From: JAJRVH01 sp964505995
GTDB lineage: Bacteria; Pseudomonadota; Zetaproteobacteria; Mariprofundales; Mariprofundaceae
Direction: 5' to 3'
DNA length: 22,609 nt
NCBI GenBank assembly: GCA_964505995.1
Contig: CAZDLB010000015.1
Location: 1 to 22,609, forward strand
The notes below the pieces were generated by a model. It had not been told where the DNA came from and searched no databases. It was given only the letters and a program-made list of their open reading frames with translations. Of this stretch, positions 15,070-21,855 are shown one piece after another; the stretch's first letter is position 1; each line of letters starts with the position of its first letter. The translations under genes were made by a program, and so were the position numbers.

Positions 15070-15078
15070 TGCTATACT
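15070..15078 (+). promoter_or_regulatory. Extended -10 promoter of the PerR-like gene
   Basis: TGC-TATACT forms an extended -10 whose last base is 7 nt before the ATG at 15085, with no recognisable -35. Transcription should begin at the A of the start codon, implying a leaderless message; no ribosome-binding site is present. Confidence 0.5.
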
Positions 15079-15084
15079 GCCGCC

Positions 15085-15492
15085 ATGCAGGAGCTTGCAG
15101 GCATTCTTCGTTCCCACGGCATGAAGGCCACGCCGCAGCGGCTGGCCGTGGCATCCCTGCTGCTGCCGGCGCGCATCCATCTGACGCCGCAGCAGGTCAG
15201 GGAGCGCCTGCGGGATCGGTATCCGTCGCTGTCGCTGAACACGATCTACCAGACCTTGCAGCGCCTGGCCGGTGCGGGCCTGCTGCGGGAGCTGAACATC
15301 GGCGGGCGCACCTGGTTCGACAGCCATGTCGAGCCGCATCACCATGCCGTATGCCGCGTCTGTGAGCGCATCGAGGACGTGCCGGCCGCAGCACAGTTCG
15401 TGCCGCTGACGCTCAGGCGCTGGAAGATCGAGGATGAAGCGCGCATCTGGCAGGGGCTGTGCCCCGAATGCCGTGAACGCGAGAAAGGCTAG
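15085..15492 (+). CDS. perR: Fur-family regulator, PerR-like peroxide sensor
   Basis: This is a 135-aa Fur-superfamily metalloregulator. The N-terminal winged helix includes MKATPQRLAV and SLSLNTIYQTLQRLAGAGLL. The dimerisation/metal domain has H32 in IHLTPQQV, D79 in WFDSH, the triad H85-H87 and D98, matching positions of the PerR regulatory-metal site (Asp where iron-sensing Fur usually has Glu). Structural zinc is provided by C90/C93 and C126/C129. It most likely represses the divergent peroxidase gene until the metal-bound His is oxidised by peroxide. The start is at 15085; the frame is open from a GTG at 15067, but that would lie in the promoter. Its stop codon overlaps the argB stop on the other strand. 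Identification as PerR rather than Fur is inferred from D79 and the neighbour. Confidence 0.85.
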   Translation: MQELAGILRSHGMKATPQRLAVASLLLPARIHLTPQQVRERLRDRYPSLSLNTIYQTLQRLAGAGLLRELNIGGRTWFDSHVEPHHHAVCRVCERIEDVPAAAQFVPLTLRRWKIEDEARIWQGLCPECREREKG

Positions 15493-16376
15493 TCGGCCGT
15501 AAACACCGTGCCGACGCCGGTGTCGGTGAAGATCTCGAGCAGCAGCGCATGCGGCACGCGACCGTCGATGATATGGGCCTGGCCGACATCGGCATTGACG
15601 GCATCCAGACAGCACTGCACCTTCGGAATCATGCCTCCCTGAATCGTGCCATCCTCGATCAGCCTGCGTGTTTCCTCGGCACTCAGCCGGGACAGCAGCT
15701 GCCTGTTGCGATCAAGCACGCCGGCCACGTCGGTCAGCAGGATCAGCTTGGCCGCGCCCAGCTTCTGCGCAATCGCGCCGGCGACGAGGTCGGCATTGAT
15801 ATTGTAGCTCTGGCCCTCGGCCTTGTCGTAGCCGACCGGCGCGATGACGGGAATGAAGCGATCCTTCTCCAGGATCTGCAACACGTCGGTATGCACGCTG
15901 TGAACCCGGCCGACATGGCCGAGGTCGATGATCTCGGGTACGTCCAGCTCCGGGGCGTCGCGCTGGATCTTCAGCTTGCGCGCGCAGATCAAACCGCCGT
16001 CCTTGCCGGACAGTCCGACAGCCTTGCCGCCAGCCCGGTTGATATTGGCGACGATCTCCTTGTTCACCAGCCCCGCCAGTACCATCTCGACGACATCCAT
16101 CGTCTCGCTGTCGGTGACGCGCATGCCGTCGATGAATTCGGCCTGTTTGCCGATCTTCTTCAGGTGCTCGCCGATCTGCGGACCGCCGCCATGCACGATG
16201 ACGGGGTTGATGCCGACCTGCTTCAGGAGCGTGACATCCATCGCGAAACTGGCCTTCAGTTCCTCCTCGACCATTGCATGGCCACCATACTTGATGACGA
16301 CGGTCTGATCGGCGAAGCGTTGCAGATAGGGCAGCGCCTCGATCAGGGTTTTGGCCCGGGCCTCGGCGTGTTTCAT
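15489..16376 (-). CDS. argB: N-acetylglutamate kinase
   Basis: ArgB phosphorylates N-acetylglutamate, the second and usually feedback-controlled step of arginine synthesis. It is 295 aa. Motifs: KYGGHAM (ATP phosphates), VIVHGGGPQIGEHLKKIG (substrate binding), IDGMRVTD, VGLSGKDGGLI, NINADLVAGAIA, LILLTDVAGVLD, and GGMIPKVQCCLDAV. The N-terminal helix (ALPYLQRFADQTVVIKYGG) is the type found in arginine-sensitive hexameric enzymes. The ATG at 16376 has GAGGAGG about 9 nt upstream; upstream open frame is not conserved. Its start overlaps the stop of the membrane-protein gene (ATGA), so the two are coupled. Its stop shares a CTAG with the convergent perR stop. Confidence 0.96.
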   Translation of the reverse strand: MKHAEARAKTLIEALPYLQRFADQTVVIKYGGHAMVEEELKASFAMDVTLLKQVGINPVIVHGGGPQIGEHLKKIGKQAEFIDGMRVTDSETMDVVEMVLAGLVNKEIVANINRAGGKAVGLSGKDGGLICARKLKIQRDAPELDVPEIIDLGHVGRVHSVHTDVLQILEKDRFIPVIAPVGYDKAEGQSYNINADLVAGAIAQKLGAAKLILLTDVAGVLDRNRQLLSRLSAEETRRLIEDGTIQGGMIPKVQCCLDAVNADVGQAHIIDGRVPHALLLEIFTDTGVGTVFTAD

Positions 16377-16888
16377 GCGTCTGCCTCCTCGACCGGTATG
16401 GTCTTGCGCTGATGTTCCGGCTCGACATCGAACAGCAGCGACCAGAACCACATCAGTCCGACGACGGCCAGCGTGATGCCCAGGCTGAAGGCTAACCGGG
16501 AATCATCCGGATCGTTGATCTGGCTGCCCAGCGGGATGAAGACCAGCAGCGCCGTGGCACAGACCGCCAATCGCGTCCAGGCCAGATCCTGCCGGAACAG
16601 CACGCTCGCGGCAGCCGGAACCGAAAGCAGGGCATAGAGGGTGAGCGTGATCCAGTGGTTCTCGATATCCACGCTCGTCAGCTGGTCGACGATGCTCTCG
16701 CCGCCGCCGAGCCGGATCTCGATGGCGGCGCCCAGCACCAGGATGGCCGCGGCGGAAAGCACCCACAGCAGCCAGCCCAGCCATATCCTCTGCCGGGCCA
16801 GGCCGTTCTGCCAGACACCGTTGCCGACGATGTACATGAAAGCCGCAAAAATCATGCCCCACGGGGCGAAGGTAAAATCAATATGCAT
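16373..16888 (-). CDS. Five-helix membrane protein of unknown function, coupled to argB
   Basis: I do not recognise a family. The product is about 171 aa and strongly hydrophobic. Likely membrane segments lie near residues 5-22, 36-57, 80-100, 106-124 and 133-153. A short periplasmic or cytoplasmic loop (about 58-78) contains GGGESIVDQLTSVDIENH, and there is a charged C-terminal tail ending IPVEEADA. The start is put at the ATG at 16888 (a GTG at 16891 precedes it), with AAAGG about 9 nt upstream. The ATGA overlap with argB means it is co-translated and may only be a passenger. No metal or catalytic motif is evident. Confidence 0.75.
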   Translation of the reverse strand: MHIDFTFAPWGMIFAAFMYIVGNGVWQNGLARQRIWLGWLLWVLSAAAILVLGAAIEIRLGGGESIVDQLTSVDIENHWITLTLYALLSVPAAASVLFRQDLAWTRLAVCATALLVFIPLGSQINDPDDSRLAFSLGITLAVVGLMWFWSLLFDVEPEHQRKTIPVEEADA

Positions 16889-16967
16889 CACACCAGCCTT
16901 TACTTATTCAATATTCGAGAAGACTAGCGTTGGCGGGAGATCAAATCATCCGTTAATGAAATGTAGT

Positions 16968-16990
16968 GCGATTTCACGCTATTAAATCGC
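16968..16990 (-). other. Short hairpin downstream of the cyclic-nucleotide-domain gene
   Basis: GCGATTT and AAATCGC form a perfect 7-bp stem around a 9-nt loop just after the stop of the minus-strand gene at 16995. The flank is only weakly T-rich, so it may be a weak terminator or an mRNA-stabilising stem. Confidence 0.35.
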
Positions 16991-16994
16991 TACG

Positions 16995-17537
16995 TCAGGA
17001 GGAAACGAACTGGGTGGAGGCGGAGGACTTTGTGTATGCGCCTTGCATATACATCTGAGCCTCGGCGAAGCGGTCCAGCATTGAATAAGCAATATCGCTC
17101 GCTTCAGTGACCAGATTCATCAGTAACTGGTGGGCGGTTTCGGAGTGTCTGCTCATGAGGTGGGCAAAATCCTTGCGACTCAGGCTCAGCGTTTTAGCAG
17201 GCGAAGTGGCAAAGGCATTGGCCGAATGGGGCCGGGCATCGACAAAGCCGAGAATACCAAGCATGTTCCCGGCACCCAGCTTGACGATGGGAGTGGAAGC
17301 AGGGCGTGAGAGTTGCAGATCCCGGATGACTTCGATTTCCCCCTCAAGGATAATCAATAAGTCACTTTTTTCCCGGCTTTCCTGCTCAAGGACTTTCTCT
17401 CCCGAGTCAATCTGATGCGGCCCCTTCATATGCCGGCAGAGGATGCGCAGCTGTTCCATGGTCATATTTCTTGCAATAGCAAAATCGCAAAGCATCTCGC
17501 AAATATGCTCAAATTCCACATGATCGAGGTTTCGCAT
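16995..17537 (-). CDS. Stand-alone cyclic-nucleotide-binding-fold (CAP_ED) protein
   Basis: This is a 180-aa protein with one cNMP-binding beta-roll (about residues 40-145), flanked by helices, and no DNA-binding helix-turn-helix. Recognisable roll elements are DSGEKVLEQESREKSDLLII, LEGEIEVIRD and KLGAGNMLGILGFVDARPHS. The phosphate-binding cassette is degenerate: the conserved Glu of GE(L/I) is Ile, and the Arg is followed by PHSA rather than the usual S/T-A. Binding of cAMP is therefore doubtful. The ATG at 17537 is chosen because GGAGG lies 7 nt upstream. It is monocistronic. A role as a ligand or protein-interaction module is possible; no partner is visible next to it. Confidence 0.82.
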   Translation of the reverse strand: MRNLDHVEFEHICEMLCDFAIARNMTMEQLRILCRHMKGPHQIDSGEKVLEQESREKSDLLIILEGEIEVIRDLQLSRPASTPIVKLGAGNMLGILGFVDARPHSANAFATSPAKTLSLSRKDFAHLMSRHSETAHQLLMNLVTEASDIAYSMLDRFAEAQMYMQGAYTKSSASTQFVSS

Positions 17538-17587
17538 GATCGCCTCCAATTTTTACCCAGGGTTTCGTATTGGTATGGGTGGGGAAA

Positions 17588-17629
17588 CTGGCCTGCCCCT
17601 GTCGAGGTCTGGGTTTTGGAGCAGGCCAG
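17588..17629. repeat. 9-bp inverted repeat with 24-nt loop
   Basis: CTGGCCTGC (17588-17596) and GCAGGCCAG (17621-17629) are perfect inverted copies, 50 bp upstream of the minus-strand cyclic-nucleotide-domain gene. It is GC-rich in an otherwise AT-rich stretch. It could be a regulatory hairpin in that gene's leader, an operator or an isolated extragenic palindrome. Confidence 0.5.
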
Positions 17630-17864
17630 CCCCGCGTTTCATTCAAGGAAGGAGGGCAAATAAAACGCGTCCCCTCAATCATTCAGCATAAGCGATGCCA
17701 TTCTAATAGTCTAAATAAATCAATAAGTTAGCATCATTGGTTGGTTCGAAATGAATAAATAATAAGCAGTGTGTGCCCTAATGATTAGCAGTTGTTGTAA
17801 GCGGAAGTGGGTGAAAGCGCCCCTGCTTCAGTGACTCGGAAATCGGAGGGTCATTCCATGAATA
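17630..17864. other. AT-rich intergenic stretch without a recognised gene
   Basis: No open frame with a credible start is seen here. A Shine-Dalgarno-like AAGGAAGGAGG near 17645-17655 is not followed by a usable start codon. The stretch precedes the nitrogen-control sites of the TIGR02001-glnK-amtB operon and may simply separate the two divergent promoters. Confidence 0.5.
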
Positions 17865-17902
17865 TGCATAAATAATGCGCATAGATGCATAAATATTATG
17901 CA
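17865..17902 (+). promoter_or_regulatory. Tandem NtrC-like enhancer sites
   Basis: The 17-bp palindrome at 17886-17902 has the NtrC geometry TGCA-N9-TGCA. A second copy at 17865-17881 has one mismatch (CGCA at its right end). Their centres are 21 bp apart, two helical turns, as in known NtrC tandem enhancers. They sit about 75-110 bp upstream of the sigma-54 promoter. Confidence 0.6.
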
Positions 17903-17935
17903 CAATAAGACACGGTCTTTTGGCATGGTGAATTG

Positions 17936-17948
17936 TAAGTCATTGAAA
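17936..17948 (+). promoter_or_regulatory. IHF-like site upstream of the first sigma-54 promoter
   Basis: TAAGTCATTGAAA matches the reverse form of the IHF consensus (YAA-N4-TTGATW) at 12 of 13 positions. It lies between the NtrC-like sites and the sigma-54 promoter, where DNA bending would help activator contact. An almost identical element at 21909-21921 has the same distance to the second sigma-54 promoter. Confidence 0.5.
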
Positions 17949-17975
17949 ATAAAGCATATTCAAATTTTTGGCATC

Positions 17976-17992
17976 TTGGCACAAGGGCTGCT
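17976..17992 (+). promoter_or_regulatory. Sigma-54 (RpoN) promoter of the TIGR02001-glnK-amtB operon
   Basis: TTGGCAC-N6-TGCT has the invariant GG and GC at the -24/-12 spacing and matches the consensus well. The predicted start is near 18003, leaving a leader of about 75 nt with an AAGGAG ribosome-binding site. Confidence 0.8.
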
Positions 17993-18077
17993 CTAAAGAT
18001 GGCATATTGACCGCGAAGCTCCGTTGGGTTTGATAACGGTGACAAAGCGACCAACTAAATTAATAAGGAGTAACACT

Positions 18078-18851
18078 ATGAAAATGAAAAAATCTTATCT
18101 TGTAGGAATGATGGCAGGTCTTTTGAGTCTCGGCTTTGGATCTGCTAATGCACAGGCCGAAGATCTGAGCATTAGCGGCGATATCGGTGTGGCGAGCCAG
18201 TATGTCTGGCGAGGGGCTGTGCAGAAGGGAGCCCCTGCCGTTCAGGGAGACCTCGGAGCATCCATCGGAGGATTCTCCGGTTCGGTATGGTTCTCGAATT
18301 CCTATCCTTCACCGGAGCCTCAATTCGCTGGCAAGGATGTTGTTGAGTTCGACTTTACCGCAGATTACTCCGGTGACATCGGCGATTCCGGCCTCAGCTA
18401 TTCCGTCGGCGGTATCTACTACTCCTATTTGTATGACGCTCATTCCAATTTTGGCGAAGCTTATGCCGGCCTGTCATTCGATGGCCCGCTTTCTCCATCC
18501 CTGACTGCCTATTACACCGTGAAGGGTGTCAAATCTGGCTTCTATAAGACCGGCGATCTGTGGATTGATCTCGGTGTCGGTGGCTCCCTGGCCGGTTTCG
18601 ATCTTTCCGGAGCCCTGTCCTACGTCAACTGGAAGAAGGACATCGTCAACCGTGTCGCGGATCAGTACAAGAACGGTCTGAGCCTGATCACCCTTGGTGT
18701 GAGCAAGGATGTGGATGTTTCCGGTGTGACGATGACGCCTTCGCTGACGGCGACGATTCCGGTTGTCAAGAAGTCGGCAGACGGCAACCGCTACATCTAT
18801 GGCACCAATGTGAAAAACGAGTTCATCGCTGCCGTGAACTTCAGCTACTAA
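18078..18851 (+). CDS. TIGR02001/Gcw_chp family protein, predicted outer-membrane beta-barrel
   Basis: This is a 257-aa secreted protein with a signal peptide (residues 1-27, ending SANAQAE), followed by a beta-rich, glycine- and aromatic-rich body ending in FSY, typical of an outer-membrane barrel. The family hallmark at the mature N terminus is present: GDIGVASQYVWRG (residues 33-45 or so). Family members are of unknown function and are often found beside glnK and amt genes. AAGGAG lies about 8 nt upstream of the ATG at 18078. It is first in a sigma-54-driven operon with glnK (80 nt downstream) and amtB, so a role in nitrogen limitation, such as passage of a nitrogen compound over the outer membrane, is a reasonable but untested inference. 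Confidence 0.85.
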   Translation: MKMKKSYLVGMMAGLLSLGFGSANAQAEDLSISGDIGVASQYVWRGAVQKGAPAVQGDLGASIGGFSGSVWFSNSYPSPEPQFAGKDVVEFDFTADYSGDIGDSGLSYSVGGIYYSYLYDAHSNFGEAYAGLSFDGPLSPSLTAYYTVKGVKSGFYKTGDLWIDLGVGGSLAGFDLSGALSYVNWKKDIVNRVADQYKNGLSLITLGVSKDVDVSGVTMTPSLTATIPVVKKSADGNRYIYGTNVKNEFIAAVNFSY

Positions 18852-18864
18852 GCAGAAAGAAGAA

Positions 18865-18886
18865 GGGGATGGCTGCAACCATCCCC
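18865..18886 (+). other. Intercistronic hairpin between TIGR02001 gene and glnK
   Basis: GGGGATGG and CCATCCCC form a perfect 8-bp stem with a CTGCAA loop. No T-tract follows, so it is more likely a processing or attenuation stem that lets the first gene be expressed at a different level than glnK-amtB. Confidence 0.55.
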
Positions 18887-18931
18887 TGAATTCCCCAAGA
18901 CTAACGCAAATAAACTCAAGGAGAGGCAATT

Positions 18932-19270
18932 ATGAAATTAATCAGAGCCATCATCAAGCCGTTCAAGCTCGATGATGTAAAAGATGCACTGGGCGAGGTC
19001 GGCGTGTCCGGTCTGACGGTGACAGAGGTGCGTGGCCACGGCCGCCAGAAAGGGCACACCGAGCTATATCGTGGCGCCGAATACAATATCGATTTTATTC
19101 CAAAAACCGAGATCGCAGTAGTGGTCTCCGAGGACCAGGTGGAAGCGGCTGTTGAGGCTATCATTGGAGCTGCCAAGTCCGGCAAGGTTGGTGATGGTAA
19201 GATATTTATCAGTCCTGTTGAAAAAGTAATCCGAATCCGCACCGGTGAAACCGATGCGGAAGCGCTTTAG
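18932..19270 (+). CDS. glnK: P-II nitrogen regulatory protein (GlnK type)
   Basis: This is a 112-aa trimeric signal protein that senses ATP/ADP and 2-oxoglutarate and blocks its ammonium channel when nitrogen is plentiful. It starts MKLIRAIIKPFKLDDVKDAL. The T-loop, TEVRGHGRQKGHTELYRGAEYN, contains the uridylylated Tyr51 in LYRGAEY, and the B-loop is VGDGKIFISP. The C-terminal IRTGETDAEAL completes the nucleotide site. AAGGAGAGG precedes the ATG. It lies 14 nt ahead of amtB, the classic pair. It is closely similar to the second copy at 22016, differing mainly by conservative changes and in the C-terminal tail (ETDAEAL versus EEDRDAL). Confidence 0.96.
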   Translation: MKLIRAIIKPFKLDDVKDALGEVGVSGLTVTEVRGHGRQKGHTELYRGAEYNIDFIPKTEIAVVVSEDQVEAAVEAIIGAAKSGKVGDGKIFISPVEKVIRIRTGETDAEAL

Positions 19271-19284
19271 GAAGGAGATTAAAA

Positions 19285-20568
19285 ATGAGAAACATGATGA
19301 CAAAAATCTTTTCAATGCTTCCGGCTGCCTTGCTGGTGCCCGGAATGGCATTTGCCGAAGATACATTGAACTCGGGCGATACCGCCTGGATGATTACCGC
19401 AACGGCGCTGGTGCTGTTGATGACATTGCCTGGCCTGGCGCTGTTCTATGGAGGCATGGTACGCAAGAAGAATGTGCTTTCCATGTGCATGCAGGCCATC
19501 GCCATCGCCTCGCTGATGAGCGTGCTATGGGTTGTTTGCGGTTATTCGCTGGCCTTTAGTGAGGGTAGTGGCTTCATCGGGGGCTTGAGCAAGGCATTCT
19601 TTGCCGGAGTCGGCTATGACACTCTATCCGGAACAATACCGGAAACGGTGTTCGCCACCTTCCAGATGACCTTTGCGATTATCACCCCGGTACTGATCAT
19701 CGGCGCTTTTGCCGAACGCATGAAGTTCTCGGCCGTGATGCTGTTTACCGGCATCTGGGTGCTGGCGGTTTATGCGCCGATCTGTCACTGGGTCTGGGGC
19801 GGGGGGCTGTTCGCTGATGACGGAGTTCTCGATTTCGCCGGCGGTACGGTGGTACATATCAATGCCGGTGTGGCGGGGCTGGTCTGCGCATTGGTGCTTG
19901 GCAAGCGTATCGGTTACCCGAAAGAGGCTATCATGCCGCATAACCTGTCGTTGACACTGATCGGTACGGGTCTGCTGTGGGTCGGCTGGTTCGGATTCAA
20001 TGCTGGCTCCGAGTTGGCGGCTGACGGTACTGCAGGCATGGCTTTGTTGGTCACGCAGGTGGCAACCGCGACAGCTGTACTGGCATGGTGTGTGGCTGAA
20101 TATCTGGTGTTCAAGAAAGCCAGTCTCCTGGGAGCATGCTCAGGCGCTGTCGCCGGCCTTGTGGCGATTACGCCCGCATCCGGTTTCGTCGGTCCGATCG
20201 GCGCTCTGGCCATTGGTGCTGCAGCTGGCGTGCTGTGCTTCTTCTCGGTGTCGTTCCTGAAGCGTGCACTGGGCTACGACGATTCGCTCGATGCTTTCGG
20301 CGTGCATGGTATCGGGGGCATTGTCGGCGCCATCCTTACGGGTGTTTTCGTTTCGGCATCCTTTGGTGGTGCGGGCCTGGCCGAGGGCGCAACCATTGGT
20401 TCTCAGGTTGTCACCCAGACCAAGGCAGTGCTGTACACGATTGCTTATGACGCTGTTGCGACCTTCGTGATTCTTAAAGTGATCGATGTGGTTGTCGGAT
20501 TGCGTGTTGATGAAGATGAAGAGCGTGAAGGCCTGGATCTGGCGAGCCACGGTGAACACGTCGTCTGA
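19285..20568 (+). CDS. amtB: Ammonium transporter AmtB
   Basis: This is an inner-membrane trimeric ammonium channel of 427 aa, with a cleavable signal peptide (ending MAFAEDTLN) and about 11 helices. Diagnostic segments: PGLALFYGGMVRKKNVLS near the N terminus; DFAGGTVVHINAGVAGLVCA, with the recruiting Asp and first pore His; DDSLDAFGVHGIGGIVGAIL, with the second pore His; and a hydrophilic C-terminal tail (DEDEEREGLDLASHGEHVV) that contacts GlnK. GGAAGGAG sits about 8 nt upstream of ATG 19285; ATGs at 19294 and 19297 are less likely. It is the last gene of the sigma-54 operon. Confidence 0.96.
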   Translation: MRNMMTKIFSMLPAALLVPGMAFAEDTLNSGDTAWMITATALVLLMTLPGLALFYGGMVRKKNVLSMCMQAIAIASLMSVLWVVCGYSLAFSEGSGFIGGLSKAFFAGVGYDTLSGTIPETVFATFQMTFAIITPVLIIGAFAERMKFSAVMLFTGIWVLAVYAPICHWVWGGGLFADDGVLDFAGGTVVHINAGVAGLVCALVLGKRIGYPKEAIMPHNLSLTLIGTGLLWVGWFGFNAGSELAADGTAGMALLVTQVATATAVLAWCVAEYLVFKKASLLGACSGAVAGLVAITPASGFVGPIGALAIGAAAGVLCFFSVSFLKRALGYDDSLDAFGVHGIGGIVGAILTGVFVSASFGGAGLAEGATIGSQVVTQTKAVLYTIAYDAVATFVILKVIDVVVGLRVDEDEEREGLDLASHGEHVV

Positions 20569-20577
20569 TCAAGGTTT

Positions 20578-20592
20578 GCCCGTCTGACGGGC
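20578..20592 (+). other. Small hairpin after amtB
   Basis: GCCCGT-CTG-ACGGGC forms a tight 6-bp stem 10 nt after the amtB stop codon. No T-tract follows; it may protect the mRNA 3' end. Confidence 0.4.
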
Positions 20593-20659
20593 TGAAAGCT
20601 GGTGTGCAGTGGGCCATCCATCTACCCAGTGAACAAAATTCCATTGCACGCTTGGGGTT

Positions 20660-20688
20660 GGGGGTGAATTTCACCCCCGATTTCCTTT
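20660..20688 (+). terminator. Probable terminator of the glnK-amtB operon
   Basis: GGGGGTGAA and TTCACCCCC are perfect inverted copies separated by one T (effectively a 7-bp stem with a small loop), followed by the T-rich GATTTCCTTT. It ends 28 nt before the next ATG, so leak-through into the 368-aa gene is possible. Confidence 0.6.
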
Positions 20689-20715
20689 CTGATTAAGGAT
20701 TCAACAGGAGGAATC

Positions 20716-21822
20716 ATGGGCGAATCCATACTTTTGCACGCACTTTCACTCAATGACCGGATGCTCGAGCCCAACGAGCTTCCAGTGGCCGGCCGGGTCT
20801 GGGCCTATCCTAAGGAACAGGTCAGTCGTGAAATGTTTGTCGGCCATTGCATAACGCTGCTTTCCGTGCTCGGTGTCGAGGATGCCGAGATCAACTGGAA
20901 GGACGATATTATGGCCTTTGATGTCAGTCATCGAGGGCAGCCGGCCACGGTCATTCTGTCACTGGCCGATGATTCATTGGCCTCCAGTTATTTCTATTTT
21001 CTCGGCTTATGGTTCCGTCCTCGTAGCGATGAGCCTGTTCTTGCTTGGGAGCAGGCGTGGCTGGGCATGAATGCAGTGGACGATGAGGAAGATCTTCTTT
21101 CGCCTTCGCTGAGCTATTCCGTGATGGTATGGGATCAGCCCCTGCAGATTCCGGAGATGCGCCAGATGATCGGCGGCGAGCTTCTGGGGCAGCGGATCCA
21201 GCATGGGCAATACTATCTTTGCGGCCAGGCGAGTATGGACCCGTTTGCCAAGGCGTGGTTCGTGGTCAGTCCTTGTGGACCGGCGATGCTCCATGGGCGG
21301 TCCGAGGTGCAGCATACCCTGTATTCTCTGCGCAACCTGATGGCCCTGATGGGTAAGACATCGAGCCTGTATGAACAGATGCTTGGCGATGCATCCATCC
21401 ATGATCTCTATCAGCAGTTGGTTGTGCTGATGAGTGACGTGAATCGGCAACAAATCGATGCTGAGGAATGGGATAGCCTGATCTGCCAGCAGGCTGGCAT
21501 TGCCCTGAAGGCGGCCACGCAGACGGTTTTGCTGGCGGAGATTGAGAACGAGGCTTGTGGACTGGAGCGGCTCTTCGATGCCATCGCACTGGAGGCCGGC
21601 AGTGAGGCGATGAAGGGAGTAGGCAGCCTGGTTGAGCGTATGAAGTTGCCTTTCGGCTTTGTAACCGATGAACTTCGAAATCGCCTGCGAATGCTGTCGC
21701 GAACCGAGAAACAGGTGCAGATCCTGCAGCCGTTCATGCATTCGAGGATGCTGGCCCGGCAGCAGCGAATACTGGCCGGAATTGAGCGGCACCTGCGCGG
21801 TTCAGAGTCGGATAAGGGCTGA
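20716..21822 (+). CDS. Protein of unknown function between two glnK-amt modules
   Basis: I do not recognise this 368-aa protein. It has no signal peptide, membrane segment or obvious catalytic motif, so it is probably cytoplasmic. The first half (to about residue 190) looks mixed alpha/beta, with segments such as GHCITLLSVLGVEDAEINWK and SSYFYFLGLWFRPRSDEPV. The second half is mostly helical and ends with a basic, amphipathic helix-rich tail (RTEKQVQILQPFMHSRMLAR). AGGAGG lies about 6 nt upstream of the ATG. No clear promoter of its own was found; it may be read by leakage from the sigma-54 operon. Codon and base composition match the surrounding core genes. Its position between two nitrogen modules suggests, but does not show, a nitrogen-related role. 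Confidence 0.8.
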   Translation: MGESILLHALSLNDRMLEPNELPVAGRVWAYPKEQVSREMFVGHCITLLSVLGVEDAEINWKDDIMAFDVSHRGQPATVILSLADDSLASSYFYFLGLWFRPRSDEPVLAWEQAWLGMNAVDDEEDLLSPSLSYSVMVWDQPLQIPEMRQMIGGELLGQRIQHGQYYLCGQASMDPFAKAWFVVSPCGPAMLHGRSEVQHTLYSLRNLMALMGKTSSLYEQMLGDASIHDLYQQLVVLMSDVNRQQIDAEEWDSLICQQAGIALKAATQTVLLAEIENEACGLERLFDAIALEAGSEAMKGVGSLVERMKLPFGFVTDELRNRLRMLSRTEKQVQILQPFMHSRMLARQQRILAGIERHLRGSESDKG

Positions 21823-21855
21823 TTGCAGGTCCAAAAACGATTAAATCATGAGCAG

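Noticed and set aside
17640..17740. Small open frame after a strong Shine-Dalgarno-like AAGGAAGGAGG
   Set aside because: The only codon in position is ATA, with no ATG, GTG or TTG at a usable distance, and the peptide is unremarkable.
17920..17936. A second sigma-54-like promoter TTGGCATGG...
   Set aside because: The GG is present but the required GC 12 bases later is TG, so the -12 element is missing.
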